Assembly: GCF_000934725.1 (NCBI RefSeq)
Contig: NZ_JYNS01000014.1
Location: forward strand, 1-64,000
DNA length: 64,000 bases
DNA from: Methyloterricola oryzae
GTDB lineage: Bacteria > Pseudomonadota > Gammaproteobacteria > Methylococcales > Methylococcaceae
Direction: 5' to 3'
Below, one piece after another: positions 16,584-24,322 of the stretch. Every line of letters starts with the position of its first letter. The first letter of the stretch is position 1. Both the position numbers and the translations under genes were made by a program. The notes under the pieces are model-generated. The model was not told where the DNA came from. It searched no databases and saw nothing but the letters and a program-made list of their open reading frames with translations.

Positions 16584-17456
16584 TCATTTTCCGTCAGAGT
16601 CTTCAATGCCACGATAGTGCAGGGAAGAGACCTGCTCCGAGACGATCCCGATCAAGAATGTAAACAGGGCGGACATGAAGAGCAACAGGCTCATGTTGGT
16701 GAAGCGTGCCTGCGTATAGTAGTTGTACGCGTAGAGCCCGGCCCCTGAACTGAACAGGAACGCACTAATCGGCAGGAAGAAGCGCATAGGGGAGAACAAC
16801 GCGCCGATTTTCATGATGATCAAGAAGAACCGAGCACCGTCTCGCAGCAGCCTTATCTTGCTTTTGCCGGAACGCTTTCCTGCTGTAATTGGAACATAGG
16901 CCACTGGATAGCCCGCACGGAAGAAGGCCATGGTGCTGGTCGTCGGATAGGAAAAGCCGTTGGGGAGCAAATAAAGAAACTTCCGGAATTCCTTGGCCCG
17001 GACAGCTCGGAAGCCCGAGGTCAAGTCCAGTATCCGGTATCCCGTCATGATGCTGGCAAGGCGATTGTAGAAACCATTGGCGATTCTTCGGCCAAAGGAG
17101 GCGTGTGAACGCCCAGTACGAGCGCCGACCACCATGTAATAGCCTTCTGCTATTTTTTCTAGAAGGCGTGGTATATCGGCGGGGTCATGCTGGCCGTCTG
17201 CGTCCATGAACACAACGATTTCTCCTTTCGCATGCCTGGCACCGGTCTTGATGGCTGCACCATTACCTAGGCGACGTGGATGTCGAATCGACATGACGCC
17301 TTCATGTATTGCGACCTCGCTGGTCTTGTCACCGGAGCCGTCATCGACGACAACAATCTCGGCATCACGAAACTGCTGCTTCAGCCTCCGTAGAAGAATC
17401 GGCAAGTTGACTGCCTCATTATGAGCGGGAAGTACGATACTGAAGGTCGAGGTCAT
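16584..17456 (-). CDS. Glycosyltransferase family 2, dolichol-phosphate-mannose-synthase type, with two TM helices
   Basis: 290 residues. The GT2 domain runs from FSIVLPAHNEAVNLPILL through IVVVDDGSGDKT, RLGNGAAIKTGARHA and VFMDADGQHDP (DxD metal site) to LDLTSGFRAVRAKE. The C-terminal 80 residues form two membrane helices (MRFFLPISAFLFSSGAGLYAY and LLLFMSALFTFLIGIVSEQV). This architecture transfers a sugar from a nucleotide donor to undecaprenyl or another polyprenyl phosphate. The product could feed the GT-C-like membrane proteins encoded just upstream, which would need a polyprenyl-linked donor; that link is inferred from proximity. Confidence 0.87.
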   Translation of the reverse strand: MTSTFSIVLPAHNEAVNLPILLRRLKQQFRDAEIVVVDDGSGDKTSEVAIHEGVMSIRHPRRLGNGAAIKTGARHAKGEIVVFMDADGQHDPADIPRLLEKIAEGYYMVVGARTGRSHASFGRRIANGFYNRLASIMTGYRILDLTSGFRAVRAKEFRKFLYLLPNGFSYPTTSTMAFFRAGYPVAYVPITAGKRSGKSKIRLLRDGARFFLIIMKIGALFSPMRFFLPISAFLFSSGAGLYAYNYYTQARFTNMSLLLFMSALFTFLIGIVSEQVSSLHYRGIEDSDGK

Positions 17457-17597
17457 CGTCGCGAAACTCTCAGTGGCTCAGTAAGGGCACAATGCAAAGG
17501 ATCCAGTTAGCGCTTGCCACAAACTGTCTGGCATAGAAAAAGCTTTGCCGGGCACGGCTAGCATTGTGGTCGAATATTCGGGGAAGTCGAAATAACC

Positions 17598-19493
17598 CTA
17601 ATAGTCCGATTGACGCGAAAGTGAGTCTAGCCTATTTATCCAGACACGCCGCGTTATTGGATTATTAGGTGCCAAGGAACGATAGGACTTGACAAGGCTT
17701 TCTGCTTCTTTTTGTTTATCTGACCTGATTAACAATTCCAGCAATACCATTGCGGTTTCAAGATCAGGTCTTGCAGTCATGGCCTGTTGGAGGTGCTCAA
17801 CTGCGGAATCGAGTTTACCTTCCTGAAGATACAAGCGTGCGTGATCATGATGGAGATTGAAAACTTGTAGAGGGATTTGACGAAAATTCGGATTTGCTAG
17901 CAAGATGTCAATCAGGCGGTGCAGTTGTGGTTGGGACAAGCCAATGCAGCCTCCTTCAAATTGTAAATTAGCCAGCTTCTCGATCGCGGCAATGGCTGAG
18001 TAGCTGGCTGAAGCTGTTTCAAGTAACGGAGCGATATGGTAGACATTGTAAGATACATCCCGTTTTGCATCGCACGCCATTTGGATAACTTGTAGAGCCA
18101 GACCAGCATTCGATGGATTATTCTCCGAAGCGGCTTTTATGATCTGAAAGGCCTTATCGTCCATGCTGCGCATGACGTATTGCTGGGCCAAATTTTGTTG
18201 TGCCCGTTCGGAGTTGGGATGGCTTTTAGCCCATAAAACTGCCGATACCCAAGGGTTTCCCCAGGTTGAAGTAACCTCGTAAAGCACGATCGCAAGCAAA
18301 AGAACATAACCAGCCAATAAGGCGTCAGTCCATCTGCGGTAGACCGTAGGCACTATCGACACCGACGCGCTGAGCCATGCAATAGGTCCTAGGCAAGGCA
18401 GGTAGTTGCGATGCTCAAAATACAATTCCAGATTAAATATAGAGGACTCTAGAGCATGGCCCAGTATATACCAAAGTGCAGCAAAGGCGAACCAGGGAAA
18501 GCGTTTTCGTAGTTGGACAGCTAAAGCTATAATGGCAATCCATATTGCCAACGCCATTAATGTTTCTAGTCCAGCATATGGAATAGTATAGTCATCATGA
18601 TAAGGGCCAAACTCACTTGCCTTAGGCAGGAGGATAAGCTTTAGGTATTGCCATAAGATTGTGCCTTGGCTTAACAGTCGCTGTAACGGTGAGAACCCTC
18701 GCTGTGTTTGTTCTAACAAGCCTGGAATATGCCAGCAGGCGAAAGTCACCAAAGACGCGGGCGCAAGCCATAGCAGTTTCCTCCAATTACTGAAGGTTAC
18801 CCTCGTTTTCGGATCAGGAAGTAGTGTGTATTCCAGTATCCAGACATATACAGGAAGCAGCGCCCCAGTTTCCTTCGTGAATACGGCAAGGCCTGTTCCG
18901 AGGGCGAGGCTCACTAACATTATCGGCCAGCCCAGACGCTCGCTGCGCAGAAGGCATTGTCTGCCTGAAAGGTACCCAATCAGCCCGACAAGCATGAAGG
19001 TGGTGGACAGCGTTACCATCCGCTGCACTACCATAAGAGAAGCTGAGGCGAGAATCGGCTGCAGCATCCAAATTGCAGTGAGTGTCAGCGCAAATTTAAA
19101 TGTATGTCGCTGGAGTTCGCCGCTGTTTAGGGCGATGTGTATACCAACCCAGAAAACTAGCAGCCCGTTTATCAAGTGAATGAGGACGTTGGTATAAAAA
19201 AACTCTTCTGGCGCATAAGGCCATGCCGAAAACTGCAGGGCGAAGCTGGCCAATGCAATCGGGCGACCCAGTGGTCCGGCCGTGCCGCTGAATATGTAGC
19301 TGAGAAATGTCTGAAGGTCGACAATCTTGCGCAGCGGCGACAAATTAGGCCGGTCATCAAAACTGAAGCTTGCCCCAAAGGCGGCTGAGTAAATCAGATA
19401 CGTAATGGCTGAGAGGCAAAGTAGACAAGAAAGATAGGCAATACTTTGCCATACATCATGGACTGTATTGTTCGACGCCTTATCCCCGCTCAC
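17598..19493 (-). CDS. GT-C-like multi-spanning membrane protein with C-terminal TPR region (candidate pilin glycosylation enzyme)
   Basis: 631 residues. After a first TM segment comes ASFSFDDRPNLSPLRK, an acidic pair in the first periplasmic loop as in GT-C glycosyltransferases of the PMT/TMTC type. GPLGRPIALASFALQF and LIHLINGLLVFWVG follow, then about ten more TM helices and the motif LELYFEHRNYLP. From about residue 430 to the end, helical repeats look like degenerate TPRs. It is a paralogue of the next gene upstream (shared FDD, G-R-P-I and YFEHRNYLP motifs); their coding regions overlap by 4 nt. Downstream of pilA and upstream of a polyprenyl-phosphate GT2, it could glycosylate pilin or other exported proteins, as TfpW does in Pseudomonas. 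No function is proven. Confidence 0.65.
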   Translation of the reverse strand: MSGDKASNNTVHDVWQSIAYLSCLLCLSAITYLIYSAAFGASFSFDDRPNLSPLRKIVDLQTFLSYIFSGTAGPLGRPIALASFALQFSAWPYAPEEFFYTNVLIHLINGLLVFWVGIHIALNSGELQRHTFKFALTLTAIWMLQPILASASLMVVQRMVTLSTTFMLVGLIGYLSGRQCLLRSERLGWPIMLVSLALGTGLAVFTKETGALLPVYVWILEYTLLPDPKTRVTFSNWRKLLWLAPASLVTFACWHIPGLLEQTQRGFSPLQRLLSQGTILWQYLKLILLPKASEFGPYHDDYTIPYAGLETLMALAIWIAIIALAVQLRKRFPWFAFAALWYILGHALESSIFNLELYFEHRNYLPCLGPIAWLSASVSIVPTVYRRWTDALLAGYVLLLAIVLYEVTSTWGNPWVSAVLWAKSHPNSERAQQNLAQQYVMRSMDDKAFQIIKAASENNPSNAGLALQVIQMACDAKRDVSYNVYHIAPLLETASASYSAIAAIEKLANLQFEGGCIGLSQPQLHRLIDILLANPNFRQIPLQVFNLHHDHARLYLQEGKLDSAVEHLQQAMTARPDLETAMVLLELLIRSDKQKEAESLVKSYRSLAPNNPITRRVWINRLDSLSRQSDY

Positions 19494-21418
19494 TTTCCTA
19501 GCCTTGACTTCAAATTTGATTCGTCACGCAAATCATCCTCTAAAGCTCGGCGTAGGCGAGCCACTTCCGCTTGATAGTCTAAGTGTCCCCATCTGCTAAT
19601 CGACTCACTGCTATTAACGACTAATCCAGTCAATGTGTTCAGTAATTTCAACGCTTCCTCATGCAATCCGTTGCTTGCTAGCAAGGAGACCTCCAGTAAG
19701 CCCGCGCTCGGATCGGGGCGATAAGTCAGTGACTGGTGAAATTCGTCAAGGGCTTCCGACCCCATCCGCTGTCTTGCGTACAAATAGCCATTGAGGTGAT
19801 GTAGCTGACGTCGGGCTCCGGAATCGACAGCTTTGGGATTTTTAAACAGGGCTGTTACCAACTCGTGTAGTTCGGCGAAGCCAATTCCTCGGCAGTGTGA
19901 ATCAGGCAAGACCGTAAAGAGACTGTTGAAAAACGGGTAACTCTTGAAATCGAAGGGAACCGAGCGGAAGGGGCCTAGGGTCTGCTGGAATTCGTTTGCG
20001 GTTATTCCAGAGGTGAAACATTTTTCCACGAGATAGTGTAAGCGCAGATGCAGGTCCTCCGGGCGCTTTTGAAGGGCACGAGACAAGATGTCCAGCGCGA
20101 TATCTGGGCGACCATGCTTATCGAATGCGCTGGCAGCGACCGACTGCGCTCGGCCGGAGGTTGGATTCTTTATCGCCCAATACTGCGCCAAACGTAATTC
20201 ATCAGACCAGATGAGCGACAAGTGACGTGTCGCTGAGGCGAGGGCGAGCACCAAGACCAGAGCAAAGACAGATGCGAGGCGATAGCGGGCGGGACTGTCA
20301 GCAATTGCGTTAGCGATGGGCAGGAACAGAAACATTGCCGGCAGGTAATTCCGGTGTTCGAAATAGATTTCCAGCGGGATGGTGGTCGATTCGATCAGAT
20401 GGCCAGCCAGAAAGAATCCGAAACCAAAAGCCCAATTTGGGTGCCGAGACGCCTGAGTGATACTCCGGATTACCAGCAATGTTAGAAATGCGATGGCCGG
20501 TAGCGTTGTTTCGGGACTTAGTACTCCTTTTGATATCGGATAATCCTCGTTGAACAGCCCCTGAGTTGACGCCCAAGGATTAAACCAGTGGTACAGGTAA
20601 TCGCAAAGTACTCGACTCTCCGTCAATAATCGTTCAGTGACGGTGAATGGCCGGCTGTAGTAATGGTCTTCATGCAGTCCGATCCAGGCGAGATAACTCA
20701 ATAGGCCAATAGTTGGAAACCACAGAAAAAACAGTCGCCAGATGACAGAAGGTGCTGGCGAGACAGTTTTGCGTAGTGCCGTTAGCTCCAGTACGAGTAT
20801 CAGAGCGGCGAGTGCTGCGCCATTTTCTTTACTGGCGGTTGCGAGTAGGCTGCCCAGACCGACCCCCGTAGTCATTAGCAAATAGCCTAAGATTGGGCGA
20901 TCCGACAACCTGGTTCGGCCAACTATATAGAGCATTATTCCAAATAAAGAGAATAACGCGGACAAAATGGCCATACGCTGCACGACATAGAGCGTTGTGG
21001 ACACATTATAAGGATGCAGAAGCCATACCGCGGCGACTAAAGAGGCAATGGCCCCGGCTTGGATGACTACACGTCCTTGAGCAAGGCATATCCGGTAAGT
21101 GGCCCAAAGCAACAAGAGACCTGTCAGCAGGTGTAGGAGCAGATTGTTGCGCTTGAAGCTAGAGGGATCTGAGGGCCAAGCGTTGTCGTCAATGAGGAAG
21201 CTAAGCAGGGATATCGGGCGCCCTGTTGGTCCTGCAATACCGCTTAATAGATATATACGGAGAGAGTCAAAGTCGTCAACTCCGCCAAACTCACCGAGTG
21301 CAGGTAGATTGGCAAAGTCATCGAATAGAAATGGCCCCGACAGACCAGGCCAATAGGCCGCTAGCGTTAATGTAATAAGTGACGCTAGCGCCGAGGCTTG
21401 TAGTAATGAAAGCGGCAT
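19490..21418 (-). CDS. GT-C-like multi-spanning membrane protein with C-terminal TPR region (paralogue of 17598-19493)
   Basis: 642 residues with the same plan as its neighbour: an N-terminal TM helix, GPFLFDDFANLPALGEFG in the first external loop, GPTGRPISLLSFLID, NNLLLHLLTGLLLLWA, many further TM helices, LEIYFEHRNYLP, and a C-terminal helical-repeat region of about 200 residues (RPDIALDILSRALQKRPEDLHLR and later repeats). Tandem duplication followed by divergence is evident. It starts 3 nt after a terminator hairpin behind pilA, so expression may depend on readthrough from the pilin promoter. A GT-C transferase or protein O-glycosylation ligase acting at the periplasmic face is the best guess from family features. 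Confidence 0.65.
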   Translation of the reverse strand: MPLSLLQASALASLITLTLAAYWPGLSGPFLFDDFANLPALGEFGGVDDFDSLRIYLLSGIAGPTGRPISLLSFLIDDNAWPSDPSSFKRNNLLLHLLTGLLLLWATYRICLAQGRVVIQAGAIASLVAAVWLLHPYNVSTTLYVVQRMAILSALFSLFGIMLYIVGRTRLSDRPILGYLLMTTGVGLGSLLATASKENGAALAALILVLELTALRKTVSPAPSVIWRLFFLWFPTIGLLSYLAWIGLHEDHYYSRPFTVTERLLTESRVLCDYLYHWFNPWASTQGLFNEDYPISKGVLSPETTLPAIAFLTLLVIRSITQASRHPNWAFGFGFFLAGHLIESTTIPLEIYFEHRNYLPAMFLFLPIANAIADSPARYRLASVFALVLVLALASATRHLSLIWSDELRLAQYWAIKNPTSGRAQSVAASAFDKHGRPDIALDILSRALQKRPEDLHLRLHYLVEKCFTSGITANEFQQTLGPFRSVPFDFKSYPFFNSLFTVLPDSHCRGIGFAELHELVTALFKNPKAVDSGARRQLHHLNGYLYARQRMGSEALDEFHQSLTYRPDPSAGLLEVSLLASNGLHEEALKLLNTLTGLVVNSSESISRWGHLDYQAEVARLRRALEDDLRDESNLKSRLGK

Positions 21419-21420
21419 TA

Positions 21421-21449
21421 ATAAAAAGAGCCCACATGAAAGTGGGCTC
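21421..21449 (-). terminator. Rho-independent terminator behind pilA
   Basis: On the minus strand GAGCCCAC (complement of 21442-21449) and GTGGGCTC (complement of 21428-21435) form an 8-bp stem with a 6-nt loop, followed by TTTTTAT (21427-21421). It lies 24 bp past the pilin stop and 3 bp before the start of the membrane-protein gene. It would give an abundant short pilA transcript with reduced readthrough into the two downstream genes. Confidence 0.85.
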
Positions 21450-21472
21450 CTTCGTTTAGGTTTTTGTATGAA

Positions 21473-21928
21473 CTATCGGCAAGAGGATGGCAGATACTTG
21501 TCTGCGAGTGCCCCGACTTTCTTGCACGTCCATTTAATTGAGCCGGCGGCAGTGGTCGGGCTTAACTCAATTGCCGCGCTGGCGATCGCGGCAGCTACAC
21601 CGCTGGCTCTCATTGTTGCCCTAATGACGCCTGCAGAGGTTGACCCTGTTGTACCAACTCCAACAGACAAGACATATTTCCCATTAATATCAGTGGCGCT
21701 TGTCGCTATACCCGCTGATGCGTTCGTACTTGGGAACGTCCCCTTGTCAGACCAATATTCCGCTACAGCCGCCTTCTGTCCATCGGCTAAATTGAAAGCC
21801 TCTGATATTTGAGCTCGCGCCGTATAATCCTGGTAAGCAGGTAATGCAATAGCCGCCAAAATACCAATGATCGCCACTACGATCATCAGTTCGATTAATG
21901 TAAAGCCTTGTTGAATACGGGGGTTCAT
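21473..21928 (-). CDS. pilA: Type IV major pilin (prepilin PilA)
   Basis: 151 residues. A short 8-residue leader MNPRIQQG ends at the prepilin peptidase site [21 protein letters not shown], with Glu at mature position 5 and the hydrophobic N-terminal helix. [19 protein letters not shown], typical of type IVa pilins, follows. Two C-terminal cysteines (WTCKKVG and LPSSC) form the expected D-loop. The middle is rich in Ser/Thr/Ala/Gly and offers many sites for O-glycosylation. An AAGGAG ribosome binding site precedes the ATG by 9 nt. Pilus assembly genes are not in the window. The following GT-C/TPR pair may modify this pilin. Confidence 0.95.
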   Translation of the reverse strand: MNPRIQQGFTLIELMIVVAIIGILAAIALPAYQDYTARAQISEAFNLADGQKAAVAEYWSDKGTFPSTNASAGIATSATDINGKYVLSVGVGTTGSTSAGVIRATMRASGVAAAIASAAIELSPTTAAGSIKWTCKKVGALADKYLPSSCR

Positions 21929-22228
21929 GATGACGCACTCCTTCGTTGTCTGGGTTGGTAGAGCCGTGGGTAGGGTCCGCTCGTAATACTAGTTCATGGG
22001 GTATCAAAAAAAAAGCGAGCGCCGTCACAGAAACTGATCAGATGTAGGGAAAATCGGTAGAATGGTCTGTGCCGTTTCGGCTAAGTATAGACGCAACATC
22101 TTCAGTACTGTGTACTCTGGGAAGTTGGTTTGACTAAGGTCACAGTCATTGGTCGGCGCTCCAATGCGGCGCTTCCAGTGCGCGCCTTTGATTTGTTTCG
22201 TAAAATCAATATCGTATTGAGTTCTCAA
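21929..22228. promoter_or_regulatory. Divergent control region between pilA and the phosphohexomutase gene
   Basis: This 300-bp spacer must hold promoters for both flanking genes. A run of nine A residues on the plus strand (22006-22014), T-run for pilA, could act as an UP-type element. I looked for a sigma-54 site (GG-N10-GC), usual before pilA in Pseudomonas, and found no convincing match. No clear -35/-10 pair stood out for either gene. Confidence 0.35.
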
Positions 22229-23959
22229 ATGACTGACTCATCATTGGCTGCTTTATTGAAGCAAGCTACAGTCCCTCTGCAGTTCGGCACCAGCGGAAGG
22301 CGCGGCTTGTTGGCTGACCTCAGCCAACTCGAAATTTACGTCAATGCCCTGGCCGAATTGGAATACCTGCAGTCTTTGCCTGCTTCGGAAGGTGGCATTC
22401 GACGGGGGCAGGAGCTTTATGTGGCTCATGACCTGAGGCCCAGTTCGACGGGGTTCGTAGACGGTGTGCCTAGGCGCGGCGAGTTGGCGCAAGCCATTGT
22501 GAGCGCAGCGGTGGACGCCGGCATGGTCCCGGTCGATCTGGGCGCAATCCCGACACCCGCCCTCACGTCATACGCGCTAGCTCGCGGTAGGGGGAGCATT
22601 ATGGTGACGGGCAGTCACATCCCTTTTGACCGCAATGGGTATAAGGTCAATACGGGCATTGGGGAGCTGCTTAAGCATCATGAGGCACCCATCAATCGGA
22701 AGGTTGCGGAAGTGCGTGCCCGTGTCTATGGACAGGCATTTAGCGACTCGCTTTTTGATGAGGACGGGATGTTCAGGGCTGGTCACCAGGATTTGCCGGA
22801 ATTGAGTCAAGCCGGGGCGCAAGACTATATGCGCCGGTATGTCGAATTCTTTGGTGCGGGCGCTTTGGCAGGGATCAGGTTGTTGATGTATCAACATTCG
22901 GCAGTCGGCCGTGACCTGATCGTTGAGATCCTTCGGGGCCTGGGTGCGGAGGTGGTCGTCGCGGGGCGCAGCGAGACCTTCGTCCCAATTGATACCGAGA
23001 ACATTGGCCCGGAGCAACTGGCGACCATTCAGGCTTTGGTAGACGAGGCGGTGAGTGAGTTCGGAAACCTCGACGCTGTGGTCTCCACCGATGGCGACAG
23101 TGATCGGCCCTTGATTTTGGGGGTAGAGGCGGGGCCGCATCCGCGAGCACGTTTCTTTGGCGGCGATCTGGTTGGTATGGTGACGGCCGAGTTCCTGGGA
23201 GCAGACGCGGTGGTAGTGCCCATCAGCTGCAATGACGGGATTGATCGGGGTTCACTCAAGGACTTGCTGGAGCCCAAGACGCGGATCGGCTCACCCTTTG
23301 TTATAGCGGGTATGCAAGTGGCGCGTAAACGTGGGAAAAAGGCTGTATGCGGTTGGGAAGCGAACGGGGGATTTCTGACGGGATCGGATATTGTCCTCAA
23401 CGGCAGGACCCTGACTGCCTTGCCAACGCGTGATGCCGTCTTGCCTATCGTTTCAGTGCTCTGCGCCGCGCGGGAACGCAAAGTGAGCCTGATTGAATTG
23501 TTCACTCAGTTACCGAAGCGGTTCAGCCGGGCTGCGTTGCTCAAGCAGTTCCCGAGGGCCAAAGGGCTGGAGATTGTCCGGAAGTTCTCGCCCGGAGATG
23601 AAAGCATTGCCCAGGTCGATTTTCAGACGACGGGTGTTACGGTTACGGGTCGGGATGGTCAGGAACGGGTGGCTGGGGCGGATGAGGCGGAGCAGTTCCG
23701 AAGCATAAGCGCTGAGCTTTCCATATTTTTCACCGAGGCTGACGGATTTGATGACATCAGGGCGCTGAATTTCATCGACGGCGTGCGTATTCTCTTCAGC
23801 AAAGGGGATGTGGCGCATCTTAGGCCTTCCGGGAATGCGGATGAGCTTCGGATTTATGCCGTGGCGGATACGCAGCAGCGCGCTGATGCTATTGCTGACG
23901 TGGGCGTCCGTGAGCCGGACGGTATTCTGCGGGAAATCGAGCGGTCGTTGAGCGCGTGA
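22229..23959 (+). CDS. Phosphohexomutase (phosphomannomutase/phosphoglucomutase family)
   Basis: 576 residues from ATG 22229. The alpha-D-phosphohexomutase hallmarks are in order: substrate-binding QFGTSGRRGLL near the N-terminus, active-site Ser loop TGSHIPFDRNGYK (about 127-139), metal loop TDGDSDRP (about 287-294) and sugar-specificity loop GWEANGGF. The enzyme moves phosphate between C1 and C6 of glucose, mannose or a related sugar, providing precursors for nucleotide sugars, which suits a neighbourhood rich in glycosyltransferases. The Ser loop has G and I where most family members have A and N (TASHNP), and the protein is about 100 residues longer than AlgC-type enzymes, so its substrate may differ. 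Confidence 0.85.
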   Translation: MTDSSLAALLKQATVPLQFGTSGRRGLLADLSQLEIYVNALAELEYLQSLPASEGGIRRGQELYVAHDLRPSSTGFVDGVPRRGELAQAIVSAAVDAGMVPVDLGAIPTPALTSYALARGRGSIMVTGSHIPFDRNGYKVNTGIGELLKHHEAPINRKVAEVRARVYGQAFSDSLFDEDGMFRAGHQDLPELSQAGAQDYMRRYVEFFGAGALAGIRLLMYQHSAVGRDLIVEILRGLGAEVVVAGRSETFVPIDTENIGPEQLATIQALVDEAVSEFGNLDAVVSTDGDSDRPLILGVEAGPHPRARFFGGDLVGMVTAEFLGADAVVVPISCNDGIDRGSLKDLLEPKTRIGSPFVIAGMQVARKRGKKAVCGWEANGGFLTGSDIVLNGRTLTALPTRDAVLPIVSVLCAARERKVSLIELFTQLPKRFSRAALLKQFPRAKGLEIVRKFSPGDESIAQVDFQTTGVTVTGRDGQERVAGADEAEQFRSISAELSIFFTEADGFDDIRALNFIDGVRILFSKGDVAHLRPSGNADELRIYAVADTQQRADAIADVGVREPDGILREIERSLSA

Positions 23960-23969
23960 GGGGTGTTTC

Positions 23970-24071
23970 CTCGTTCCCACGCTCGGCGTGGGAATGGTGG
24001 GCGTGGGTCTCCGCGCCTGGGGTGGACGCAGAGCGTCCGGTGGGGGTTCCCACGCGGAGCGTGGGAACCAG
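23970..24071. repeat. Palindrome-ended 101-bp repeat, copy 1
   Basis: It begins TCGTTCCCACGC and ends with a near-perfect palindrome GTTCCCACGC-gga-GCGTGGGAAC (about 24048-24070). The inner part contains the partially palindromic GGACGC-AGA-GCGTCC. A second copy with about 90% identity lies 20 bp further on. It is typical of REP/BIME-like or MITE-like dispersed elements in gammaproteobacteria, here just downstream of a stop codon. Confidence 0.8.
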
Positions 24072-24091
24072 GCGAAGCCAGACGTGCTGTT

Positions 24092-24192
24092 CTCGTTCCC
24101 ATGCTCTGCGTGGGAACGGTGGTCCTGGCGCTCCGCGCCTGAGGTGGACGCGGAGCGTCCGGTTGGGGTTCCCACGCGGAGCGTGGGAACCA
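24092..24192. repeat. Palindrome-ended 101-bp repeat, copy 2
   Basis: Same layout as copy 1: TCGTTCCCATGC start, internal GGACGC-GGA-GCGTCC palindrome and terminal GTTCCCACGC-gga-GCGTGGGAAC (about 24169-24191). Strong hairpins on either strand could end transcription of the mutase gene or protect its mRNA 3' end. Confidence 0.8.
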
Positions 24193-24261
24193 GACTTAGA
24201 GCGAAGCATGGGATCCAGCGAAATCAGAACCGGCCTGAACAACGCAGGGCTTGCGAAGGTG

Positions 24262-24303
24262 GCATCTGTCACGGTTTTTGGTCATCATGTTGACGACAGA
24301 TGC
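24262..24303. promoter_or_regulatory. Inverted repeat upstream of pycA
   Basis: GCATCTGTC (24262-24270) and GACAGATGC (24295-24303) are perfect 9-bp inverted arms separated by 24 nt, ending 20 bp before the pycA start. They could be an operator for a dimeric regulator or an mRNA leader hairpin near the ribosome binding region. No known regulator site was recognised. Confidence 0.4.
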
Positions 24304-24322
24304 TGGCTGAGAGCAGTAATCG

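Noticed and set aside
21929-22100. Sigma-54 promoter for pilA
   Set aside because: No GG-N10-GC pair with good flanks at a suitable distance from the pilin start.
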